The position numbers and the translations under genes were made by a program. Below the pieces are notes generated by a model, which saw only the letters and a list, made by a program, of their open reading frames with translations, made no database searches and was not told the origin of the DNA. A stretch of DNA of 11,240 bases, from the NCBI GenBank assembly GCA_049295655.1, contig JBAQRB010000297.1, forward strand, positions 1 through 11,240. Reading direction: 5' to 3'. Shown in pieces: positions 5,411 through 11,240 of this stretch (within the stretch, counting starts at the first letter, position 1; the number at the start of each line of letters is the position of its first letter). Origin of the DNA: CAJBIL01 sp049295655 (GTDB taxonomy: Bacteria > Pseudomonadota > Gammaproteobacteria > Burkholderiales > Rhodocyclaceae).

Positions 5411-8400
5411 TCAAGCTACGCCTCCGACTCCCCCCCTCCGCCGCGCCAGCAGGCTATAAACCGTCGGCACGACGAACAGCGTGAAAAACGTCCCGAGCAG
5501 CAGGCCGCCGACGATCACCCAGCCGATCTGCTGCCGGCTCTCGGCGCCGGCGCCGCGTGCCAGCGCGAGCGGGATGGCGCCGAGGACCATGGCGCCGGTG
5601 GTCATCAGGATCGGGCGCAGGCGCAGTTCGGCGGCTTCGATGACGGCCTGCCTGATGTCGCGCCCCTTCTCCTGTAGCTGGTTGGCGAATTCGACGATCA
5701 GGATGCCGTGCTTGGTGATCAGGCCGACCAGCGTGACGAGGCCGATCTGGCTGTAGACGTTGAGCGTGCCGCCGCTGAGCAGCAGCGCGAGCAGCGCGCC
5801 GGTCATCGAAAGCGGTACGGTGAGCATGATGATGAAGGGATCGCGGAAGCTTTCGAACTGCGCGGCGAGCACGAGATAGATGAAGGCCAGCGCGAGGACG
5901 AAGGTCAGCGCGAGCGAGGCGCTGGAGGTCTTGAATTCGCGCGACTGGCCGGCGTAGTCGATGGCGTAGCCCGATGGCAGGACGCGGCCGGCGGCTTCTT
6001 CCATGAAACTCAGCGCTTCGCCCATCGTGTAGCCGGGCATCAGGTTGGCGGTGATCGTCACCGCGCGGCGCTGGCCGAAGTGGTTGAGTTCGCGCGGGCT
6101 GACCGTCTCGTCGACGCTGACCAGGTTGGCCAGCGGGATCATGCTGCCGTCCTTGGCGCGCACGTAGATGCCGCTGATGTCGGACGGCGTCGTACGGTCG
6201 GCGTTGTCGACCTGGACGATCACGTCGTACTGCTCGCCTTCGCGCTTGAAGCGCGTCACCTGGCGGCCGCCGAGCATGGTTTCGAGCGTGCGGCCGACGG
6301 TTTCGATCTGCACACCGGTGTCGGACGACTTGTCGCGATTGACCACGACCGAGAGTTCGGGCTTGTTGAGCTTGAGATCGGTGTCGACGTTGGTGATGCC
6401 GGGGTTCTTCGCCATTTCGGCGAGGATCTTGCCGGTCATCTCCTGCAGTTCCTGGTACGACGCCGAGGTGATGACGACGAAGTTGATCGGCCGCTCGCGC
6501 GGGCTCTGCCCGAGCGACGGCGGCATGATCGGGAAGGCGAGGACGCCGGGGATTCCCATGAATTTCGGGAACAACTCCTTGACCACCTCGCCGGCGCTGC
6601 GCTGGCGCGCCTTCCAGTCGGCGAGGCCGACGAAGGAGATGCCCTGGCTGACCGTCGGGTTGCCGGCGACGACGAAGAAGCGCTCGACGTCCTTGGTCTT
6701 GCCGTAGATCCCCTCGAGCTGACGCGCGTACTTGTCCAGGTAGTCGAGCGTCGCGCCCTCCGGGCCGAGGAAGACGCCGAGAATGATTCCCCTGTCCTCG
6801 ATCGGCGCGAGTTCCGATTTGAGCGCCTTGAGCAGGAAGCCGCTCGAGACGGCGACCAGCACAAAGGCCAGCATGACGATCCAGCGCCGTGCCAGCAAGG
6901 CGGTCAGCACGCGGCGGTAGCCCTGCGTCAGCCAGTTGAGGAAGCGCTCGACGAGAACGTAGGCCCGGCCGTGCTTTTCCTCGTGCTTAAGCAGCAGCGA
7001 GCACATCATCGGCGACAGCGTCAGCGCGACGAAGCCCGAGACCAGCACGGCGCCGGCCAGCGTCAGCGCGAATTCGACGAAGAGCTTGCCGGTGCGCCCG
7101 GTCATGAAGGCGACCGGCGCATAGACGGCGGCCAGCGTGATGGTCATCGCCACCACCGCGAAACCGATCTCCTGCGCGCCTTGGAAGGCGGCTTGGCGGT
7201 GCGGCATGCCTTCCTCGATGTGGCGGTAGATGTTTTCGAGGACGACGATCGCGTCGTCGACGACGAGGCCGATCGCCAGCACCAGCGCGAGCAGGGTCAG
7301 CGTGTTGATCGTGAAGCCGAGCATGAACATCAGCGCGAAGGCGCCGATCAGCGAGACCGGGATCGTCACCAGCGGGATCAGCGTCGCGCGGAAGTTGCGC
7401 AGGAAGAAGAAGATGATCAGCAGCACCAGCACGATCGCTTCGCCGATGGTGGTAAACACCGAATCGATCGAACGGTCGATGAAGACCGACGAGTCGTAGG
7501 CGATGTTGGCGCTCATCCCTTCGGGCAGACCACTGATGATCTTCGGCAGTTCGGCGCGCAGCGCTTTCGAGAGCTCGAGCGGATTGGCGGTGGCCTGCTT
7601 GATGACGCCGAGCGCGACGGCCGCCTTGCCGTTGAAGCGCACCGTGCTGCGCTCCGATACCGCGCCGATCTCGACGCGGCCGAGGTCGCCGACGCGCACC
7701 GCGTAGCTGCCCTTGGCGTCGGCGGCCTGCTTGACGATGATGTCGGCGAACTGCGCCGGCTCACTGAGGTCGGTGCGCGCGACGACCGAGAATTCGCGGC
7801 TGCGGCTTTCGATACGCCCGGCCGGCACTTCGACGTTCTGCCGGCGCAGCGCGTCCTCGACGTCCTGCGGCGTCAGGTTGAAGGCGGCGAGCCGGTCGCG
7901 GTCGAGCCAGATGCGCATGGCGAACTTGCGCTCACCGAAAACGCGAACATCGGCGGCGCCGGGCATCGTCTGCAGGCGCGGCTTGACGATGCGGTTGGCG
8001 ACGTCGGTGACTTCGAGCGCCGAGTGCTGGTCGGAAGAAAAGGCGATCCAGATGATCGGGTTGGCGTCGGCCTCGACCTTGGCGATCACCGGTTCGTCGA
8101 TGTCGGTCGGCAGCTTGTTGCGCACGCGCGAGACGCGGTCGCGCACGTCGGAAGCCGCCGAATCGGGGTTGCGTTCGAGCTTGAAGCGTACCGAAATCTG
8201 GCTGTTTTCCTGCCGCGAGATCGAGGTGATGACGTCGACGCCCTCGATGCCGGCCAGCGAATCCTCGAGCGGCTTGGTGATCTGCGATTCGACGATCTCG
8301 GCCGACGCGCCGCGATAAATCGTCTCGACGGTGACCACCGGCTCGTCGATCTTCGGGTACTCGCGAACCGGCAGGCGGGTGTAGGAGACGAGGCCGATCA

Positions 8401-8467
8401 GCATCACGGCCAGCGACAGCACCGTCGCGAAGACCGGACGACGGATACACAGATCGGAAATCTTCAT
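5411..8467 (-). CDS. RND-family multidrug efflux permease (HAE-1 type)
   Basis: This is the inner-membrane proton-driven pump of a tripartite efflux complex, at 1018 residues close to the usual family length. It begins MKISDLCIRRPVFATVL with the first membrane helix at about 10-30. Two homologous halves each carry a large periplasmic loop (about 31-340 and 550-850), and two six-helix membrane bundles can be placed. The proton-relay residues are present: the TM4 pair D404-D405 in GLVVDDAIVVLENIYRHIEEG and K919 in the TM10 segment GLITKHGILIVEFANQ. The loop motif PTVSQGISFVGLADW (604-618) also fits. Its ATG overlaps the adaptor stop codon by four bases (ATGA), which indicates translational coupling. 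Substrate cannot be read from sequence; drugs, solvents or toxic organics are typical. No outer-membrane channel gene follows; a TolC-like protein elsewhere must be assumed. GC is about 67% in a sampled block. Confidence 0.95.
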   Translation of the reverse strand: MKISDLCIRRPVFATVLSLAVMLIGLVSYTRLPVREYPKIDEPVVTVETIYRGASAEIVESQITKPLEDSLAGIEGVDVITSISRQENSQISVRFKLERNPDSAASDVRDRVSRVRNKLPTDIDEPVIAKVEADANPIIWIAFSSDQHSALEVTDVANRIVKPRLQTMPGAADVRVFGERKFAMRIWLDRDRLAAFNLTPQDVEDALRRQNVEVPAGRIESRSREFSVVARTDLSEPAQFADIIVKQAADAKGSYAVRVGDLGRVEIGAVSERSTVRFNGKAAVALGVIKQATANPLELSKALRAELPKIISGLPEGMSANIAYDSSVFIDRSIDSVFTTIGEAIVLVLLIIFFFLRNFRATLIPLVTIPVSLIGAFALMFMLGFTINTLTLLALVLAIGLVVDDAIVVLENIYRHIEEGMPHRQAAFQGAQEIGFAVVAMTITLAAVYAPVAFMTGRTGKLFVEFALTLAGAVLVSGFVALTLSPMMCSLLLKHEEKHGRAYVLVERFLNWLTQGYRRVLTALLARRWIVMLAFVLVAVSSGFLLKALKSELAPIEDRGIILGVFLGPEGATLDYLDKYARQLEGIYGKTKDVERFFVVAGNPTVSQGISFVGLADWKARQRSAGEVVKELFPKFMGIPGVLAFPIMPPSLGQSPRERPINFVVITSASYQELQEMTGKILAEMAKNPGITNVDTDLKLNKPELSVVVNRDKSSDTGVQIETVGRTLETMLGGRQVTRFKREGEQYDVIVQVDNADRTTPSDISGIYVRAKDGSMIPLANLVSVDETVSPRELNHFGQRRAVTITANLMPGYTMGEALSFMEEAAGRVLPSGYAIDYAGQSREFKTSSASLALTFVLALAFIYLVLAAQFESFRDPFIIMLTVPLSMTGALLALLLSGGTLNVYSQIGLVTLVGLITKHGILIVEFANQLQEKGRDIRQAVIEAAELRLRPILMTTGAMVLGAIPLALARGAGAESRQQIGWVIVGGLLLGTFFTLFVVPTVYSLLARRRGGVGGVA

Positions 8468-9558
8468 TTGGCTTCGGCCTGCGCGCGCACCGGCGCGCCG
8501 TCGCGCAGCTTCAACTGGCCGGCGGTGACGATTTCGTCGCCGGCCTGCAGGCCATCGACGATCTCGACCTGCGCGTTGCGCCGGATTCCCGTGCGTACCG
8601 GCGCGCGCAGCGCCTTGCCGTCGACGACGCGGAAAACGTAGGGCGCCCTGGCGTCGGGAATCAGCGCCTGCTCGGGGATCAGCAGCGCGTTGCTGCGCCG
8701 CTCGAGGATCAGCCGCACGCGAACGAACATGCCGGGGCGCAGCTTGCCGTCGGCGTTCGACAGGTGCGCGCGGCAGGAGATGGCGCGGCCGCTGGTGTCG
8801 ATCAGCGGGTTGATCGCGTCGAGCACGGCTGCAAAGCGCTGGCCGGGCAGCGCGTCGCTGCTCACTTCGACGCCCTGCCCCGGCTTGAGCTGGCCAAGAT
8901 ACGATTCGGGCAGGCGGAAATCGATCTTCAGCATGCCGATGTCCTCAATGTTGATCAGCTCCTGGCCTTCCTTGACGTAGTCGCCGACGCTGACGTTGCG
9001 GATGCCGACGACGCCGGCAAACGGCGCCTTGATACGCATCTTGTCGAGCTTGGCCTGCGCCAGCGCGACGGCCGCCGCCTGCACCTTGAGCGCGGCGCCG
9101 CTGTTGTCGAGCGACTGCTGGCTGATGAATTTTTTCTCGAAAAGATCCTGATTGCGCCGCTGGTTGGCCTGCGCCAGACCGAGATTGGCCCGCGCCTGCT
9201 CGAACTCGGCCTGCTGCATCGCCGCGTCGAGGCCGACGAGCAGCGCGCCCTTGCTCACCGCAGCGCCGTCCTTGAAGTTGATCGCCGAAATCCGGCCCGC
9301 CGTCTCGGGACGCAGCACGACCGACTCGTTCGAGCGCAACGAACCGACCGCCGTCGCGTCGATCGCCAGATCAGTGGCGGCAACGCGCACCGTTTCGACC
9401 GGCAAGGCAGGCGCCGCGAATGGCGCACCGGCCGCCGGGACGACCGGTTTGCCGACCGCCGAGGGAGAGCGATTGACCTCATAGGCGAGATAGCCGAGGC
9501 CGGAAAGTCCGGCCACCGCCAGGATGGCAATCCAGAGACGACGTTTATTGCTGGGCAT
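8464..9558 (-). CDS. RND efflux periplasmic adaptor subunit (membrane fusion protein)
   Basis: This 364-residue protein links the RND permease to an outer-membrane channel across the periplasm. It has an N-terminal basic stretch and a single membrane anchor (about residues 8-27, LWIAILAVAGLSGLGYLAY) with no lipobox cysteine, so it is probably a signal-anchored AcrA/HlyD-type adaptor. The domain order is standard: first lipoyl half with RPETAGRISAINFKDGAAVSKG (83-104), alpha-helical hairpin at about 111-172 (QQAEFEQARANLGLAQA, then AALKVQAAAVALAQAKLDKM), second lipoyl half with IKAPFAGVVGIRNVSVGDYVKEG (176-198), beta-barrel including GKLRPGMFVRVRLIL, and a membrane-proximal domain ending DEIVTAGQLKLRDGAPV. 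An in-frame TGA lies 36 to 34 bases upstream of the start, so ATG 9558 is the only ATG available. No strong Shine-Dalgarno sequence precedes it. It is the first gene of the operon. Confidence 0.93.
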   Translation of the reverse strand: MPSNKRRLWIAILAVAGLSGLGYLAYEVNRSPSAVGKPVVPAAGAPFAAPALPVETVRVAATDLAIDATAVGSLRSNESVVLRPETAGRISAINFKDGAAVSKGALLVGLDAAMQQAEFEQARANLGLAQANQRRNQDLFEKKFISQQSLDNSGAALKVQAAAVALAQAKLDKMRIKAPFAGVVGIRNVSVGDYVKEGQELINIEDIGMLKIDFRLPESYLGQLKPGQGVEVSSDALPGQRFAAVLDAINPLIDTSGRAISCRAHLSNADGKLRPGMFVRVRLILERRSNALLIPEQALIPDARAPYVFRVVDGKALRAPVRTGIRRNAQVEIVDGLQAGDEIVTAGQLKLRDGAPVRAQAEAK

Positions 9559-9582
9559 GGGCGTCCGATGCGAATACAGATC

Positions 9583-9622
9583 CGTGAGCAGTCAACCGCC
9601 AGCCGGCAACCGGCTGCTCACG
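9583..9622. repeat. Nested inverted repeat in the efflux operon leader
   Basis: CGTGAGCAG at 9583-9591 and CTGCTCACG at 9614-9622 are perfect 9-base reverse complements separated by 22 bases. Inside lies a second perfect hairpin, AGCCGG-CAA-CCGGCT at 9601-9615, which shares two bases (9614-9615) with the outer arm, so the two full stems partly compete. The element is 25 to 64 bases upstream of the adaptor start, downstream of the proposed promoter, and hence in the transcribed leader. It could be an operator for an unlinked regulator or an RNA structure affecting expression. There is no T-tract after it in the minus-strand direction, so an intrinsic terminator is unlikely. Confidence 0.6.
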
Positions 9623-9676
9623 ACGAGAACTTGTACCGCCATTTAGACAATGAACGACACACGAAATGTTGCAGCC

Positions 9677-9706
9677 CTTATACCAGAGGAATACTGGTGC
9701 TGCCAC
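9677..9706 (-). promoter_or_regulatory. Extended -10 promoter candidate for the efflux operon
   Basis: Reading the minus strand, TATAAG (9682-9677) is preceded by TGG, which makes an extended -10 element, and GTGGCA (9706-9701) lies 18 bases upstream as a four-of-six -35. Transcription would start near 9670 and give a leader of about 110 bases before the adaptor ATG, containing the nested inverted repeat. This is the best sigma-70-type promoter I can find in the right orientation. The assignment is by consensus only. Confidence 0.45.
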
Positions 9707-9740
9707 TACTATCGCCGACAAACACGCGGGCCGGAGATTT

Positions 9741-9754
9741 TTGATCTGCATCAA
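9741..9754. promoter_or_regulatory. FNR/Anr-type binding site
   Basis: TTGATCTGCATCAA is a perfect match to the FNR consensus TTGAT-N4-ATCAA, and the symmetry extends one base further on each side. FNR/Anr/Dnr proteins use such sites to switch genes under low oxygen. The centre (9747.5) is about 84 bases before the chemoreceptor ATG. A -10-like AATTAT at 9780-9785 would place transcription near 9792, with the box around -44, close to the class II activating position of -41.5. Relative to the proposed efflux promoter the box would centre near -77, a possible class I or repressing position. Control of the chemoreceptor is the more natural reading. Confidence 0.7.
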
Positions 9755-9830
9755 ACCCTCATCATCGCGAAAGGAACAAAATTATGAGTTATGCATCGCG
9801 TTGCACCATCCTAAAGAACAGGGAGCTTCC

Positions 9831-11240
9831 ATGTCGGATCGAACTACTTCGGTTGCCTTAAAGCTAAGCGTGGTGCTGGCCGGCTGTATCGCCGCCCTCC
9901 TCCTGGTCACTTCGTTCGCGCTGTCGCAGTACCTGACCGACAAGCTCGAGCAGAAATCGCTCGATGGCCTCAAGGCCAACAACCGCATGATCATCGACAT
10001 GGTCGACAGCTACAACAGCGCCTTGCAGCAAAGCCAGCAGCGCCTGGGACGGCTCTTTGCCAGCAACTACCCCGAGCGCTTCGGCCTCGATGAGGCCAGC
10101 GGCATCCTCAGGCACGGAGGCACCCCGATCAGCACGCAGAATACGACGATTCCCGACCAGTTCACCAGTGTCTCGGGCGTTGCCGCGACGGTGCTGACAC
10201 GCAAGGGCGACGATTTCGTGCGCACCTCGACCTCGCTGAAGAACGAAAAGGGCGAACGCGCCTCGGGCACCCTGCTCGGCGCGGACCATCCGGCGATTCC
10301 GAAACTTCTCAAGGGCGAGCCCTACACCGGCAAGGCCAAGATGCTCGGGCGCGACTTCATGACGCACTACATCCCGATCAAGGATGAGGGCAACAAGGTG
10401 GTCGGCGCTTTTTTCGTCGGTGCCGATTTCACCGAAGGCCTCGCCGCGCTGAAGAAAAAAGTGCTGTCCATGAAAATCGGCAGCACCGGCTACCCCTACG
10501 CGCTCGACATGGGCAAGAACCTGGGACAGTTGGTGATCCACCCGGCCAAGGAAGGCACCGTCCTGCTCGGCACGAAGGACAGCAAGGGCAAGGATTTCGT
10601 CGGCGAAATGATCGCCCAGCGCGATGGCGTCGTGAATTACTGGTGGAAGAACCCGGACGATCCCGAAGTGCGCGAAAAAATCGTCGCCTTCAACCACTAC
10701 CCCGAGTGGAACTGGCTGATCGCTTCCGGCAGCTACCTCGAAGAATTCAACGCAGAAGGCAAACAGGCCGGGCGCGGCCTGATGCTGGTCACCCTGCTGC
10801 TCATCCCGATCATCATCGGCCTTGTCTGGCTCCTTTCCAAGCGCTGGGTCGCCACGCCGCTGCAGGAGGCCGTCGATCAGGCCAACCGGGTGGCCGAAGG
10901 CGACTTCACGACCCGCTCGACGATTCGCTCGAACGACGAAATCGGCGCCTTGATGAAGGCACAGGCGAGCATGAGCGAACGGCTGGGGAAAACGATCAAC
11001 GAGGTGCGCGAAGCGGCCGGTCTGGTGGCCGCCGATGCCACGCTGCTGACGGCGGCTTCCGCCCGCGTCGCCGACGGCTCGTCCGAACAGAGCGATGCCG
11101 CCGCCAGCATGGCCGCCGCCGTCGAGCAGATGAGCGTCAGCATCGAGCAGATATCCGATCATGTGAACAGCGCGCTGTCGGTCTCGTCCGATGCGCAAAG
11201 CGTCTCGCTGAGCAGTTCGGAAACCATCCAGCAGGCGGTT
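9831..11240 (+). CDS. Methyl-accepting chemotaxis protein with Cache_3/Cache_2 sensor (3' truncated by window edge)
   Basis: This membrane chemoreceptor senses a periplasmic ligand and signals to CheA/CheW. From ATG 9831, preceded by AGGGAG at 9820-9825, the frame stays open for 470 codons to the window end with no stop. The first membrane helix is about residues 9-33 (LKLSVVLAGCIAALLLVTSF). The periplasmic region of about 280 residues reads as a double Cache unit: the first part has GVAATVLTRKGDDFVRTSTSL and later VVGAFFVGADF, and the second has KIGSTGYPYALDMG, KDFVGEMI and NHYPEWNWLIASGSY, a typical Cache_2 end. A second membrane helix (about 316-337, LMLVTLLLIPIIIGLVWLLS) leads into a HAMP domain (about 338-392, with VAEGDFTTR and NDEIGAL). 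The methyl-accepting signalling domain has begun (MAAAVEQMSVSIEQISDHV) but its conserved tip lies beyond the window. The ligand is unknown. The upstream FNR box suggests low-oxygen expression. Confidence 0.92.
   Translation, partial: MSDRTTSVALKLSVVLAGCIAALLLVTSFALSQYLTDKLEQKSLDGLKANNRMIIDMVDSYNSALQQSQQRLGRLFASNYPERFGLDEASGILRHGGTPISTQNTTIPDQFTSVSGVAATVLTRKGDDFVRTSTSLKNEKGERASGTLLGADHPAIPKLLKGEPYTGKAKMLGRDFMTHYIPIKDEGNKVVGAFFVGADFTEGLAALKKKVLSMKIGSTGYPYALDMGKNLGQLVIHPAKEGTVLLGTKDSKGKDFVGEMIAQRDGVVNYWWKNPDDPEVREKIVAFNHYPEWNWLIASGSYLEEFNAEGKQAGRGLMLVTLLLIPIIIGLVWLLSKRWVATPLQEAVDQANRVAEGDFTTRSTIRSNDEIGALMKAQASMSERLGKTINEVREAAGLVAADATLLTAASARVADGSSEQSDAAASMAAAVEQMSVSIEQISDHVNSALSVSSDAQSVSLSSSETIQQAV

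Noticed and set aside
5708..8641. A very long open frame (977 codons) on the plus strand opposite the efflux permease
   Set aside because: It is antisense to a complete, motif-rich RND permease. Its product is a run of D, R, E, H and Q residues without domain features, as expected from the complement of GC-rich coding sequence.
9545..9754. A 69-codon minus-strand frame with a signal-peptide-like start (MQIKNLRPACLSAIVVAAPV)
   Set aside because: It covers the FNR box, the promoter candidate and the leader hairpin, overlaps the adaptor start in another frame, and its second half is not protein-like.
9864..11198. A 444-codon open frame on the minus strand at the right end
   Set aside because: It lies opposite the chemoreceptor, whose domains, ribosome site and membrane helices are convincing. 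The antisense product is low-complexity and unrecognisable.

Overview
The window looks like a bacterial chromosome segment, probably from a facultatively anaerobic betaproteobacterium (Rhodocyclales-like). This is inferred from GC-rich efflux and chemoreceptor genes, their protein character, and a perfect FNR/Anr-type box. I could not run any search, so the taxonomy is tentative.

Left part (1 to about 5410): an accessory segment. It opens with decayed toxin-antitoxin-type remnants: a frameshifted helix-turn-helix N-terminus of a nucleotidyltransferase-type protein (133-392), running in frame into a short protein with a DUF1778/TacA-like C-terminus (420-677). A 363-base stretch without a gene follows (678-1040), carrying two inverted repeats. 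Next comes a compact two-gene McrBC-type module: an AAA+ McrB-like NTPase with an N-terminal DUF3578 (MrcB_N) domain (1041-2687), and six bases later a DUF2357/PD-(D/E)XK nuclease, the McrC-like partner (2694-5045). This is most likely a type IV-like, modification-dependent defence system. Convergent to it lies a brnA antitoxin gene (5110-5373, minus), preceded only by the last codons of a truncated brnT toxin.

Right part (5411-11240): high-GC housekeeping or adaptive genes. A minus-strand operon encodes a periplasmic adaptor (9558-8464) and a complete HAE-1 RND efflux permease (8467-5411), joined by an ATGA overlap. No outer-membrane channel or regulator gene is adjacent, so the pump presumably borrows a TolC-like protein encoded elsewhere. 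Divergent from it is a methyl-accepting chemotaxis protein with a Cache_3/Cache_2 sensor (9831 to the window end, truncated by the edge). The 272-base divergent intergenic region holds a perfect FNR box, an extended -10 promoter pointing toward the efflux operon, and a nested hairpin in that operon's leader.

The boundary between the two parts is sharp. The permease stop codon is followed immediately by the brnT remnant, and hand-counted GC falls from about 67% in the efflux and chemoreceptor genes to about 48% in the 5' half of the mcrB-like gene. The likeliest reading is an acquired defence and toxin-antitoxin segment placed next to a resident efflux operon. The mcrB-like/nuclease pair is a variant of a known defence family rather than an entirely new system.
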